From NCBI GenBank assembly GCA_030524805.1, contig JAUNFY010000007.1:616-64615 (forward strand): a DNA stretch of 64,000 nt. Reading direction: 5' to 3'. The position numbers and the translations under genes are program-made. How positions within the stretch are numbered: the stretch's first letter is position 1; every line of letters starts with the position of its first letter. The notes under the pieces were generated by a model. That model was not told where the DNA came from. It made no database searches and was given only the letters and a program-made list of their open reading frames with translations. This document shows positions 1-8,147 of this stretch, one piece after another. This DNA is from Bacteroidales bacterium. Its GTDB lineage: Bacteria; Bacteroidota; Bacteroidia; Bacteroidales; Muribaculaceae.

Positions 1-818
1 CTCGAGGCCGCAGTCGCTCGGGCCGCACCGCGCAGCTCGTAGAGGAAGCTCGCAGGGCCGCTGCCGAAGGTGGCAAGGAGATTGTGCTCACGGGGGTTAA
101 TGTGGGATGTTTCGGCAAGGATACAGGCGAGAGTTTTCTCGGCCTGCTCAAGGAGCTGGATGCCGTGGAGGGAATAGAGCGCTACAGGATCTCAAGCATC
201 GAGCCCAATCTGCTTTCCGAGGAGATTATCCGCTGGATTGCCACAGAGAGCCGTGCTTTCATGCCCAGTTTCCACATCCCTCTGCAGTCAGGGTCGGACG
301 AGGTGCTCAGGCTGATGAACCGCCGTTATCGCACCTCCCTCTTCGCGGAGCGCATCGATCTCATCCGCACTCTTATTCCCGATGCTTTCATCGGGGTCGA
401 CATAATAGCGGGCGCAAGGGGCGAGACGCAGGAGGAATGGCTCAACAGCCTCCACTTTGCCGCGTCGCTACCCGTAAGCCGTTTCCACGTCTTCCCTTAC
501 AGCGAACGGCCCGGCACGAAAGCCCTCGGCATAGCGGGGCAGGTGAGCCAGGAGGAGAAACACCGCAGGGTAGGGGAGTTGACAAAGCTCAGCGATGAAA
601 AACTGCGCGATTTCTCACGCCGGTTTTTCGGCAAGGTCAGAAATGTGCTCTGGGAGCATCCCGATGGAGGCGACGAGGGGCTCATGTTCGGCCATACCGA
701 CAATTATCTGCGGGTATGCGCCAAGGCATCGCCCGACCTTTACAACACTATATCGCCGGCCCGCCTCGACAGCTTCTTCAACGGCGATCCGGAGACAATC
801 TACGCAACTTTAGTCTGA
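1..818 (+). CDS. mtaB: tRNA-t6A37 methylthiotransferase MtaB, 3' part
   Basis: Radical SAM methylthiotransferase that converts t6A37 to ms2t6A37 in tRNA. The frame is open from base 3 to the left edge, so the gene starts outside the window and the iron-sulfur CxxxCxxC motif is not visible. The first visible residues read RGRSRSGRT, the segment that follows the radical SAM cysteines in this family, and then VLTGVNVG, which favours MtaB over MiaB. FHIPLQSGSDEVLRLMNRRY is the typical MiaB/MtaB block. The C-terminal region is TRAM-like. The next gene starts 7 bases after the stop, so they are probably co-transcribed. Family certain; MtaB rather than MiaB likely. Confidence 0.88.
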   Translation, partial: RGRSRSGRTAQLVEEARRAAAEGGKEIVLTGVNVGCFGKDTGESFLGLLKELDAVEGIERYRISSIEPNLLSEEIIRWIATESRAFMPSFHIPLQSGSDEVLRLMNRRYRTSLFAERIDLIRTLIPDAFIGVDIIAGARGETQEEWLNSLHFAASLPVSRFHVFPYSERPGTKALGIAGQVSQEEKHRRVGELTKLSDEKLRDFSRRFFGKVRNVLWEHPDGGDEGLMFGHTDNYLRVCAKASPDLYNTISPARLDSFFNGDPETIYATLV

Positions 819-825
819 TACGGTT

Positions 826-1830
826 ATGTTGGGCAAGAAACTACTCTCTGTGATCATACTCAACTGGAACGGCGAGCATCTGCTCCGCAAGTTCCTCCCC
901 TCCGTGGTGCTTGCCGCGCAAGACGACAGGGTGGAGGTGATAGTGGCCGACAACGGCTCCACCGATTCCTCGCTTGAGGTCCTCGACCGCTACTTCCCGG
1001 CCGTGAGGGTGATACGCCTCGACCGCAACTATGGATTTGCCGAGGGCTACAACAGGGCTATCGCGGAGGTGCAGACCGAATACGTCACCCTGCTCAACTC
1101 CGACGTCGAGACCCCCTGCGGATTGTGGCTCCCGATTCTCGATTTCATGCAGGCCAATCCCGGTGTCGGTGCATGCCAGCCCAAGATATTGAGCTATGCC
1201 GACAAGGAGATGTTTGAATATGCCGGAGCCGCCGGCGGCTTGCTCGACAAGCTCGGCTATCCTTATTGCCGCGGGCGCCTTTTCGACCGCATCGAGAAAG
1301 ATTGCGGACAGTATGATTCCGCGCCGGCCGATGTGGCATGGGCTTCCGGTGCCGCTCTCACGGTGCGCAGGGATGCTTATCTGCAGGTCGGTGGGCTCGA
1401 CAACCGCTTCTTCGCCCACATGGAGGAGATCGACCTCTGCTGCCGCCTCTGGAATGCCGGCTGGCGCGTAAGCGTGGTTCCGTATGCCAAGGTCTATCAT
1501 CTCGGGGGTGCCTCCCTGGCTCAGGGCAATCCGAAGAAGACATATCTGAATTTCCGCAACAATCTGCTGCTCCTTCACAAGAATCTTCCGGCGAAGGAGG
1601 GGCGCCGGCTGCTCTTCAGGCGCCGACTGATGGACACCCTGGCCTTCCTGATGTATGTGGCGAAATTCGACTTCCCCAATGCCCGCGCAATCCTCAGGGC
1701 CCATTCCGACTTCAGGAAGATGCGCGGCCTCTACAGCGGCTTCCCCGCCCGCAACGTGCTCGCCACCCTCCCCGGTGCCGACCGCAACATTATAATTGAA
1801 AGATATTTAAAAAACAAACAGAAACTATGA
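826..1830 (+). CDS. Family 2 glycosyltransferase
   Basis: Probable cytoplasmic glycosyltransferase of the GT-A fold, 334 aa. The N-terminus has the GT2 pattern LSVIILNWNG followed by VIVADNGSTDSS. LLNSDVE (near residue 90) is the DXD-like metal and sugar-nucleotide site, and FFAHMEEIDLCCRLWNAGW (near 195-215) is the acceptor-side block seen in rhamnosyltransferase-type members. There is no transmembrane segment. Its stop overlaps the surE start by 4 bases (ATGA), so it is translationally coupled. Sugar donor and acceptor cannot be read from the sequence; cell-surface polysaccharide assembly is an inference. Confidence 0.85.
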   Translation: MLGKKLLSVIILNWNGEHLLRKFLPSVVLAAQDDRVEVIVADNGSTDSSLEVLDRYFPAVRVIRLDRNYGFAEGYNRAIAEVQTEYVTLLNSDVETPCGLWLPILDFMQANPGVGACQPKILSYADKEMFEYAGAAGGLLDKLGYPYCRGRLFDRIEKDCGQYDSAPADVAWASGAALTVRRDAYLQVGGLDNRFFAHMEEIDLCCRLWNAGWRVSVVPYAKVYHLGGASLAQGNPKKTYLNFRNNLLLLHKNLPAKEGRRLLFRRRLMDTLAFLMYVAKFDFPNARAILRAHSDFRKMRGLYSGFPARNVLATLPGADRNIIIERYLKNKQKL

Positions 1831-2600
1831 AAAAATTGATATTGGTCAGCAACGACGATGGATATATGGCGAAAGGTGTCAGGGAACTGATGGGTATGCT
1901 CGCGCCCTACGGCGAGGTGGTGGCCGTATGCCCGCATGTGGGCCGCAGCGGCCAGTCGATGGCCCTCACATTCGATGCCCCGCTGCGCATCGAGGAAGTT
2001 GAATCTCCGGTGGCCGGCGCCCGGCTTTACAGTTGCAGCGGCACTCCGGTCGACTGCGTCAAGGTGTCGCGCGAATGCGTGCTCGGCGGTCGTCTGCCCG
2101 ACCTTGTAGTGGCCGGAATCAATCATGGCAGCAATGCCTCGGTCAACGTGGTCTACAGCGGCACGATGGGAGCTGTGCAGGAAGGTGCCATGTGGGGAGT
2201 TCCCGCCATAGGCTTCTCCCTCACCAGCCACGATGCCGACGCCGACTTCATGGCGGTGCGTCCCGCCGTCGATGCCCTCGTGCCGAAACTGCTTGAGGAA
2301 GGACTTTCCGAAGGCCTCTTCATCAACGTCAATGTGCCCCACGGGGTGGCGCACGCGCCGATGATGTTCTGCCGCGAATGCAAGGCCCACTGGAGCGAGG
2401 AGTATCAGCAATACAAAGACCCGATGGGCAAGACATTCTTCATGCTCGCCGGCCACATGGTCAACGACGAGCCGGAAAGCACCGACACCGACCTCTACGC
2501 CCTCGCCCACGGCCGCACCTCCGTAGTGGCCGAGCTCCTCGACCGCACCGCCCCCGCCCCGCAGGTCCCCGCCTGGCTCCGCACTCTTGCCTCAAAATGA
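1827..2600 (+). CDS. surE: 5'/3'-nucleotidase SurE
   Basis: Metal-dependent nucleoside monophosphate phosphatase, 257 aa, the usual length. The N-terminal LVSNDDGYMAKGV carries the adjacent metal-binding aspartates. Further family blocks are GRSGQSMALTF (about 35-45), CSGTPVDCV and GINHGSNAS (about 70-105), the last supplying the metal-binding Asn. It overlaps the upstream glycosyltransferase by 4 bases and is the last gene of this run: 87 bases without a gene follow, containing the promoter of the next operon. Confidence 0.95.
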   Translation: MKKLILVSNDDGYMAKGVRELMGMLAPYGEVVAVCPHVGRSGQSMALTFDAPLRIEEVESPVAGARLYSCSGTPVDCVKVSRECVLGGRLPDLVVAGINHGSNASVNVVYSGTMGAVQEGAMWGVPAIGFSLTSHDADADFMAVRPAVDALVPKLLEEGLSEGLFINVNVPHGVAHAPMMFCRECKAHWSEEYQQYKDPMGKTFFMLAGHMVNDEPESTDTDLYALAHGRTSVVAELLDRTAPAPQVPAWLRTLASK

Positions 2601-2649
2601 AGGGGAAAGACGAAATCTTGTCAGAACAGCACGATTTTGCCGAAAAAAC

Positions 2650-2680
2650 TTGACATTCGGCTGAAAATGTATTAATTTTG
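2650..2680 (+). promoter_or_regulatory. Bacteroidota-type promoter for the ftsX-queA operon
   Basis: TTG at 2650-2652, a 20-bp spacer and TAATTTTG at 2673-2680 match the Bacteroidota housekeeping promoter. Transcription should start near 2686, which is why the TTG codon at 2688 is not accepted as the start of ftsX. Confidence 0.75.
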
Positions 2681-2726
2681 CAGTTCATTGGGGACTTCGT
2701 ATCCCGCAACTTTACATAATCTGAAA

Positions 2727-3605
2727 ATGAAGCCACAGAAAGAGGTTAAGATTCCCAATCGTGCTGCCCATTTCACTACAGGCGTCAGCGTCACTCTCGC
2801 GCTGCTCACGTTGGGGATTATAGCCATGATAAGGATAGCCGCTACGGTAGAATCCCACCGTATGCTCGAAAAGATAGAAATAAGCGTCATTCTGGCCGAC
2901 AGCATCGACGACTCAAGAGGTATGGCCATATCTGAAGCCATTGCCAAACAGCCTTTTGCGCTCGACACTCGGTTTATCTCGCGCCGCCAAGCTATGGAAA
3001 ACTGGAAAGAGGCCACGGGTGAGGATCTGGAGAAGACCTTCGGCGTCAACCCTCTGTCGCCCGAAATAGCATTCACTGTCCGCACAGGCTACACATCGCC
3101 CGCCGGCATCGCCAAGATTTCCAAGGCCATAACCTCTGTGGATGGGGTGGCCGAAGTCGGGGCTCCCGACAGCGAGCTCATCAAGTCGATGAACGATACC
3201 ATCCGCAAGATTACGCTGAGCATGACCCTGCTTGCAGCCGTCATGCTGATAATCTCATTCGTGCTGATCAACAACACCGTGCGCCTCTCGATTTATTCAA
3301 GGCGTTTCACGATACACACCATGCAGCTCGTCGGCGCCACCGACGGCTTCATCAGGCGTCCGTTTGTGGCTGCCAACACCGTGGTGGGCATAGTCTCCGG
3401 ACTGATTGCCGCCGCGCTCCTGGCCCTCCTGCTCGTGGCCGCTCCCAATATCGGGATGGGCGAGCTCAACCGCCTCGTCTCCTGGCCCGCGATGGGAATC
3501 CTCGCGCTCGCCCTCGTGGCCATCGGCGCTGCCATCTGCAGCACCGCCTCGGCCCTGGCCACCACGCGCCATCTGCATCAGGACTATGAGGAATTGTTCA
3601 ACTGA
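2727..3605 (+). CDS. ftsX: FtsX-like cell division permease
   Basis: Permease-like subunit of the FtsEX complex, which links the divisome to peptidoglycan hydrolases. The ATG at 2727 (MKPQKEVKIPNRAAHF) is chosen over the in-frame TTG at 2688, which would lie at the predicted transcription start. One membrane helix near residues 25-45 is followed by a periplasmic domain of about 130 residues, then three C-terminal helices with the cytoplasmic segment YSRRFTIHTMQLVGAT, typical of FtsX. ftsE is not in the window, as is common in this phylum. First gene of a five-gene operon with DUF3098, uppP, truB and queA. Confidence 0.88.
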   Translation: MKPQKEVKIPNRAAHFTTGVSVTLALLTLGIIAMIRIAATVESHRMLEKIEISVILADSIDDSRGMAISEAIAKQPFALDTRFISRRQAMENWKEATGEDLEKTFGVNPLSPEIAFTVRTGYTSPAGIAKISKAITSVDGVAEVGAPDSELIKSMNDTIRKITLSMTLLAAVMLIISFVLINNTVRLSIYSRRFTIHTMQLVGATDGFIRRPFVAANTVVGIVSGLIAAALLALLLVAAPNIGMGELNRLVSWPAMGILALALVAIGAAICSTASALATTRHLHQDYEELFN

Positions 3606-3635
3606 CTGTATTTTCAGCATAAAATCATATAAAAC

Positions 3636-3977
3636 ATGAAAATAAAATTTCCGACTCCTGTGGAAGGAGGTATCAAGAAAGTTCCGGAAAACGAACGGCC
3701 TTTCGGCCGGGCAAATTATATCGCCATGGCCGCCTGTCTGGCATTGATAGTGATAGGGTTCATACTCATGTCCGGCCCCGGCAGCTCGGTGGAGGGTGGT
3801 TTCAACCCCGACATTTTCTCCACACGCCGCATCGTGGTAGGCCCTACTGTGACTTTCCTCGGGTTTCTGTGCATGGTCTTCGCCATCCTCAGCAAGCCCA
3901 AAGCCAAAAATTCAATTCCACAGCCGAAATCAACATTCGAAATTCAACCTTCAACATTGAATAAATGGATTGGTTAG
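3636..3977 (+). CDS. DUF3098 small membrane protein
   Basis: Protein of 113 aa with two predicted membrane helices (about 28-47 and 69-86). The pattern MSGPGSS...FNPDIFSTRRIVVGP between the helices is characteristic of the DUF3098 family, which in Bacteroidota regularly sits between ftsX and uppP. Its last 13 bases overlap the start of uppP, so the two are translationally coupled. The C-terminal tail (after about residue 88) is polar and low in complexity. Function unknown; the fixed neighbourhood suggests an envelope or division role, which is inference. Confidence 0.85.
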   Translation: MKIKFPTPVEGGIKKVPENERPFGRANYIAMAACLALIVIGFILMSGPGSSVEGGFNPDIFSTRRIVVGPTVTFLGFLCMVFAILSKPKAKNSIPQPKSTFEIQPSTLNKWIG

Positions 3978-4792
3978 ACGCCCTCATCCTCGGCATTGTC
4001 CAGGGACTTGCCGAATATCTTCCGATTTCATCAAGCGGTCATCTGGTGATCTTCCGCGAGATTCTCGGCCTTAAACTTCAGGGAGACGATGCTCTCCAGT
4101 TTGACGTGATACTGCATGCGGCCACCGTGCTCAGCACCATAGTGGTGCTTTGGCCTATGTTTCGCAACCTCTGCAAGAGTTTCTTCACCTTCAAACGCGA
4201 CGACGACTTCTGGTATGTGGTGAAGATTCTCGTCAGCTGCATTCCTATAGCCATAGTCGGCTTCTGCTTCAAGGATCTTGTGGAGAACCTCTTCACCGGC
4301 AACCTTACGATCGTGGGCATCTGCCTCTTCGCCACCGCATGCCTCCTCTCCTTCGCCTATTTCAGCGACCGCCGCAGGGATGGCAAGATGAAGACGGCAG
4401 AAGCTGGCCGCGACATCACCTTCGCCGACGCCCTCACTATCGGTGTGGCGCAGGCAGTCGCCGTACTTCCCGGCCTCAGCCGCAGCGGCACCACCATCGC
4501 CACCGGTATCCTCATCGGCGACAAGCGCGACAAGGTGGCTTCATTCTCATTTCTGATGGTGATAATCCCTATTCTGGGCGAGGCTCTTCTCGACCTGAAA
4601 GACATCATTTCGCCCGATGCCGGGGCTGCCGCATCGGAGGTGCCCGCATCGTGCCTCATCATTGGCTTCGTGGCTGCCTTCCTCGTAGGTTGTGCCGCCT
4701 GCCGGTGGATGCTGAATCTGGTGAAGAAAGGGCAGCTCATCTGGTTTGCCGTCTACTGCCTCATCATGTCGGTGGTGTGCCTGGTGTGGTGA
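3965..4792 (+). CDS. uppP: Undecaprenyl-diphosphatase UppP
   Basis: Integral membrane phosphatase that recycles undecaprenyl pyrophosphate to the monophosphate carrier used for peptidoglycan and surface polysaccharides (BacA family). 275 aa, multi-pass. EYLPISSSGHL (about 17-27) and GLSRSGTTIATGILIG (about 172-187) are the two signature motifs that form the active site. It overlaps the DUF3098 gene at its start and is followed 25 bases later by truB. Confidence 0.96.
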   Translation: MDWLDALILGIVQGLAEYLPISSSGHLVIFREILGLKLQGDDALQFDVILHAATVLSTIVVLWPMFRNLCKSFFTFKRDDDFWYVVKILVSCIPIAIVGFCFKDLVENLFTGNLTIVGICLFATACLLSFAYFSDRRRDGKMKTAEAGRDITFADALTIGVAQAVAVLPGLSRSGTTIATGILIGDKRDKVASFSFLMVIIPILGEALLDLKDIISPDAGAAASEVPASCLIIGFVAAFLVGCAACRWMLNLVKKGQLIWFAVYCLIMSVVCLVW

Positions 4793-4817
4793 TTATAACT
4801 GCTGAAATCTTTGATAT

Positions 4818-5531
4818 ATGGATTTTATAACAGGAGAAATCATAGGAATCGACAAGCCGTTGGGCTGGACCTCATTTGATGCTGTGAAGCGTGTTAGGGG
4901 GGCTATCCAGCGGCGCCTCAATCTGAAGAAATTCAAAGTGGGCCACGCCGGCACTCTCGACCCTCTCGCCACCGGTGTGCTCATCGTGTGCACCGGCCGT
5001 GCCACCCGCCGCATCGAAGACCTGCAGAACGGCACGAAAGAATATCTGGCCACTCTCAGGCTCGGCGCCACAACCCCCAGCTTCGACCTCGAGAAGGAGA
5101 TCGACGCCACCTATCCCTGGGAGCACATCACTCTCGACATGGTGCGCGACGTGCTGCCCGACTTCACGGGGCATATCCTTCAGGTTCCCCCCGTGTTCAG
5201 CGCCGTGAAGGTAGATGGCAAAAGGGCCTACAAATATGCGCGCAAAGGCGCTGAGGTGGAGCTCAAGGCCAAGCCCCTCGTCATCGAGGAGCTGGAGCTG
5301 CTGCCCTCCGAACTTCCCGATCTCAATCTGCGCATTGTCTGCTCGAAGGGCACCTACATCCGCGCGCTCACACGCGACATAGGACAGGCACTGCAGTCGG
5401 GAGCACATCTCACGGCTCTCCGCCGCACACGCGTAGGCGACGTCAGGGTCGACGACTGCCTCTCGATCGACAAAGCGATAGAATTGATCAATACTTGTGA
5501 CTTAACATTTCCCGAACTCTCTATACAATGA
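4818..5531 (+). CDS. truB: tRNA pseudouridine-55 synthase TruB
   Basis: Makes pseudouridine 55 in the T loop of tRNAs. 237 aa, slightly short, lacking an extended C-terminal PUA domain. [16 protein letters not shown] (about 42-57) contains the catalytic Asp; [15 protein letters not shown] and SKGTYIRAL are further family motifs. The 3' end overlaps queA by 4 bases, so translation of the two tRNA modification enzymes is coupled. Confidence 0.96.
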   Translation: MDFITGEIIGIDKPLGWTSFDAVKRVRGAIQRRLNLKKFKVGHAGTLDPLATGVLIVCTGRATRRIEDLQNGTKEYLATLRLGATTPSFDLEKEIDATYPWEHITLDMVRDVLPDFTGHILQVPPVFSAVKVDGKRAYKYARKGAEVELKAKPLVIEELELLPSELPDLNLRIVCSKGTYIRALTRDIGQALQSGAHLTALRRTRVGDVRVDDCLSIDKAIELINTCDLTFPELSIQ

Positions 5532-6580
5532 AACTCTCACAATTCAAATTTAAACTGCCCGACGCTCAGATTGCAATGCACCCGTCGGAAAACAGAGACG
5601 AATGCAGGCTGATGGTGGTCGACTCGCGCGATGGCAGCATCAAACACTGCGTTTTCAAGGAAATCATCAATTATTTTGAAGATAAAGACGTAATTGTCTT
5701 CAACGATACCCGTGTCTTCCCCGCCCGCCTTTACGGCAATAAGGAGAAGACCAATGCCAAGATCGAGGTTTTCCTGCTCCGTGAGCTCAACGAGCAGCTC
5801 AAATATTGGGATGTGCTGGTGGAGCCGGCGAGGAAGATCCGAATCGGCAATAAACTCTATTTCGGCGAAGACGATTCGATGGTGGCCGAAGTGGTGGACA
5901 ACACCACTTCGCGCGGACGCACGCTGCGGTTCCTTTTCGACGGCTCCCACGAGGAATTCAAGGAGGCCCTCTATGCCCTGGGCGAGACGCCGCTTCCCGA
6001 CTATATCGACCGTCCGGCCGAGCCCGATGATGTAGACCGCTATCAGAACATTTTCGCCACTAAGGAAGGGGCCGTGATGGCTCCGGCGGCAGGCCTTCAC
6101 TTCAGCCGCGAATTGCTGAAGCGCCTCGAGATAAAGGGCGTGGAGCGCGGTTTCGTCACCCTGCATTGCGGACGTGGCAATTTCCGCGACATCGACGTCG
6201 AAGACCTCACAAAGCACCGTATGGACTCCGAGCAGATGTTTGTGGAAGATGAAGTGGTGAATCTGGTCAACGCGGCCAAAGACCGCGGCTCGAATATTTG
6301 CGCCGTGGGCACTTCCACCATGCGCGCGCTCGTGACTGCCGAGTGCATGAACGGACATCTGATGCCATTCGAGGGATGGACCAACAAATTCGTGTTCCCT
6401 CCCTACGATTTCAACGTCTGCAACATGATGGTTTCGAATTTCCATCTTCCCTACAGCACGCTGCTCATGATGGTGTCGGCTTTCGGCGGCTACGACCTGG
6501 TAATGACCGCATACGAGTCGGCCGTGAAGGAAGGTTATATGTTTGGCGCATACGGCGACGCGATGCTTCTCCTGCGCTGA
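5528..6580 (+). CDS. queA: tRNA preQ1(34) S-adenosylmethionine ribosyltransferase-isomerase QueA
   Basis: Transfers and isomerises the ribosyl group of SAM onto preQ1 at tRNA position 34, giving epoxyqueuosine. 350 aa, the usual length. [13 protein letters not shown] (about 58-70), AAGLHFS and TLHCGRGNF are conserved blocks, and the C-terminal [19 protein letters not shown] stretch is diagnostic. Last gene of the ftsX operon; a strong stem-loop with a T-rich tail follows. Confidence 0.97.
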   Translation: MKLSQFKFKLPDAQIAMHPSENRDECRLMVVDSRDGSIKHCVFKEIINYFEDKDVIVFNDTRVFPARLYGNKEKTNAKIEVFLLRELNEQLKYWDVLVEPARKIRIGNKLYFGEDDSMVAEVVDNTTSRGRTLRFLFDGSHEEFKEALYALGETPLPDYIDRPAEPDDVDRYQNIFATKEGAVMAPAAGLHFSRELLKRLEIKGVERGFVTLHCGRGNFRDIDVEDLTKHRMDSEQMFVEDEVVNLVNAAKDRGSNICAVGTSTMRALVTAECMNGHLMPFEGWTNKFVFPPYDFNVCNMMVSNFHLPYSTLLMMVSAFGGYDLVMTAYESAVKEGYMFGAYGDAMLLLR

Positions 6581-6601
6581 CAATCAGCAGATGATATTCT
6601 C

Positions 6602-6650
6602 CGGGGGCGTCCTGGGGCCGCAAGGCCTTGCAGGATGCCCCTGTTTCTTT
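6602..6650 (+). terminator. Intrinsic terminator after queA
   Basis: GGGGGCGTCCTG pairs with CAGGATGCCCC across an inner GC-rich loop, followed by TGTTTCTTT. Position and T-rich tail fit termination of the ftsX-queA operon. Confidence 0.75.
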
Positions 6651-6719
6651 AATCTTTTTAACTGTTTGCAAGTCTATTGGTTAAATAAATCTAAATAGAT
6701 GTCGATTTTGCTGCAAAAA

Positions 6720-6751
6720 TTTGACAAACGGTTGGAAATGTATTAATTTTG
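6720..6751 (+). promoter_or_regulatory. Promoter of small RNA copy 1
   Basis: TTTG at 6720-6723, 20 bp, TAATTTTG at 6744-6751. It has the same spacing as the other promoters in the window and leads into a conserved 5' block rather than an ORF. Confidence 0.75.
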
Positions 6752-6756
6752 CAACG

Positions 6757-6824
6757 TGTTTTTCATGGTATTAGATTTAAGGTTAGAGGATTAATTGTCG
6801 TGAGACAATTTTTCCTTTTTTTTT
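6757..6824 (+). ncRNA. Candidate small RNA, family copy 1 (integration target)
   Basis: A short transcript predicted between the promoter at 6720-6751 and a T tract at 6816-6824. The 5' part contains GTTTTTCATGGTATTAGAT, shared with the copies at about 55386 (plus) and 13593 (minus). The 3' part is a hairpin, AATTGTC (6793-6799) and GACAATT (6804-6810) closing a GTGA loop, then TTTTTCC and nine T. It contains no ORF. The attachment core of the integrative element begins at the last base of the left arm and covers loop, right arm and T tract, so the RNA is complete despite the insertion. It may belong to the paralogous sRNA families reported in Bacteroides; I could not check this. Confidence 0.7.
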
Positions 6825-6827
6825 ATT
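6799..6827 (+). repeat. attL, left attachment core
   Basis: CGTGAGACAATTTTTCC followed by nine T and ATT. The same sequence, with eight T, is at 12567-12594. The bases before it also agree in part (GGATTA and TT). The core overlaps the terminator hairpin of small RNA copy 1. Confidence 0.85.
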
Positions 6828-7083
6828 ATATACTTGATACTCAAATAACAAACCCACTCAAAAGGAATTAGAGTAACAAAATTGGTAACAAATACTCACT
6901 TTATTCCCTTTTTCGTGGGTTCGATACTGCAAAGATAGTAAATTATTCTGATATAGCAAATAAATCTCTCTGGATTCCGTCTTTATTCCGTCTGCATCCA
7001 GTCTTCTACCACCGTTAAAACTTTGTTACTCCAGATATTCACGGCTCTCTATCTTGACGGAAAAGAAACCTCTACCACGGGCA
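6828..7083. other. Left non-coding end of the integrative element
   Basis: About 250 bases without a credible gene. It contains likely integrase arm sites: GAGTAACAAAAT at 6871-6882 and ATTGGTAACAAATAC at 6881-6895, both present in inverted orientation at the right end, and TTTGTTACTCC near 7022. No other feature is recognised; a replication origin could lie here but none can be identified. Confidence 0.5.
6871..6895 (+). promoter_or_regulatory. Putative integrase arm-type binding sites, left
   Basis: GAGTAACAAAAT and the overlapping ATTGGTAACAAATAC. The 15-mer recurs exactly, inverted, at 12385-12399, and the 12-mer, inverted, at 12368-12379. Confidence 0.55.
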
Positions 7084-7110
7084 ATAAAAAAGGGGGAATT
7101 TAACCCCCAT
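7084..7110 (-). terminator. Terminator of the element's rep operon
   Basis: On the minus strand GGGGGTTAAATTCCCCC forms a hairpin followed by TTTTTTATT. It lies just beyond the last gene of the minus-strand operon. Confidence 0.8.
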
Positions 7111-7179
7111 TATGATGTTAAAAACGTTGATTGGAATGATTGAAAGTGTTAATCTCCCTTTCGTTACTGGCTTTTTTAG

Positions 7180-7599
7180 TTAAAGACGGAGGTTTTTCAG
7201 TCTATCAATGTACCTCTTCATTGCAGTTGTTAACCTTTCTGGAGAGACCCATCCCCTCCAGTATTGAATGGTTGGGAGTAACGTCTTCAATGTTTCAAGA
7301 TTGTCAAACTGGAGAAGCATTGCAAGTTCATCGTTGAGACGATACATCTTTCTTCCATCGGGTCTCATCGTTGCTTTCCGATACATAAGACGGAGACCGT
7401 TTATTACCGTGGCATAATAAGTATATACCTCGTCATTGCACTGTTCCCACCCCTTTGACTTCTTTAGCAATTCAATTCCATACTCTCTACTTCCGAGCCA
7501 GTCTTGATAAAATAGATCTGCTTCATTAGGGTCTGATAAGTCATATTCCCATTGCCGAAACTCCTTATTCCATTTCATATTCGTGTTTGGTCTTATCAT
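7180..7599 (-). CDS. Unknown element protein (139 aa)
   Basis: Not recognised. A soluble, charged protein of 139 aa without signal peptide or membrane helix; aromatic and acidic at the N-terminus (WNKEFRQWEYDLSDPNEADL), basic and helical toward the C-terminus. The assigned ATG overlaps the end of the 69-aa gene by 35 bases; the methionine at residue 8 (MKWNKEF, start 7578) would still overlap slightly. Last gene of the operon before the terminator at 7084. Function cannot be assigned. Confidence 0.6.
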   Translation of the reverse strand: MIRPNTNMKWNKEFRQWEYDLSDPNEADLFYQDWLGSREYGIELLKKSKGWEQCNDEVYTYYATVINGLRLMYRKATMRPDGRKMYRLNDELAMLLQFDNLETLKTLLPTIQYWRGWVSPERLTTAMKRYIDRLKNLRL

Positions 7600-7774
7600 T
7601 GACGAAACGTGTAATGATGTCTACTGGCTTGTAACGGTCTCCAGTGAAGACAAGTATTGTTTTTCTATGTCTGCTATTGATAGGCTTGCAGACTGCTTCA
7701 ACATACTCCCTCACTGCTTCGTTGAGTTTATTCAATATCATCTTTTCAAACTCTGTCTTTCTCTGAAATTCCAT
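7565..7774 (-). CDS. Unknown small element protein (69 aa)
   Basis: Not recognised. 69 aa, highly charged and probably helical at the N-terminus (MEFQRKTEFEKMILNKLNEA), then KTILVFTGDRYKPVDIITRF. It sits one base after the preceding gene's stop and overlaps the following gene, an arrangement typical of small coupled phage or plasmid genes. No function can be proposed from the sequence. Confidence 0.55.
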   Translation of the reverse strand: MEFQRKTEFEKMILNKLNEAVREYVEAVCKPINSRHRKTILVFTGDRYKPVDIITRFVNDKTKHEYEME

Positions 7775-7775
7775 A

Positions 7776-8084
7776 TCAATTTAAGTTTTGAGTGTTGGCA
7801 TTTACAAACATAAACTGTCCTTGACGGTCTATGTCTATCCAGTCTGGCACACCTCCGAACATTAATAACATTGTGCCGAGACCCACCGTCTCTTCAATCA
7901 TTGTCTTTACATCTGGATAGCCGTTGCACAGTGCAAAGTTATCATCAAACCTTGCTTGTATTCGTGGAGGTGCAAACCATTCACGGAATATTATCGGGAG
8001 TGTGTTGCCGTCTTCGGTAGTGTATTCCCAGAGCATATCCCGAAACTGGCTATTAATGGATATTAATCTATAATCGTTTTTCAT
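7776..8084 (-). CDS. Unknown element protein (102 aa)
   Basis: Not recognised. 102 aa, soluble, with an aromatic-rich centre (LPIIFREWFAPPRIQARFDD) and a short hydrophobic stretch GLGTMLLMFGGVPDWID too short and interrupted for a confident membrane helix. It lies 63 bases downstream of the replication protein and one base upstream of the 69-aa gene, so it belongs to the same operon. A coat or membrane role is not supported. Confidence 0.55.
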   Translation of the reverse strand: MKNDYRLISINSQFRDMLWEYTTEDGNTLPIIFREWFAPPRIQARFDDNFALCNGYPDVKTMIEETVGLGTMLLMFGGVPDWIDIDRQGQFMFVNANTQNLN

Positions 8085-8147
8085 TGTTGTTTTAGTTTAT
8101 GTGTATTCACTTTTTGACTACAATATACAACTTATTATGTAGGGGTT

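Noticed and set aside
5537..6583. 348-codon minus-strand frame opposite queA
   Set aside because: Mirrors queA exactly and has no recognisable protein features.
7019..7034. A further integrase arm site (TTTGTTACTCC)
   Set aside because: Short match in AT-rich DNA; listed within the end region but not claimed as a separate site.
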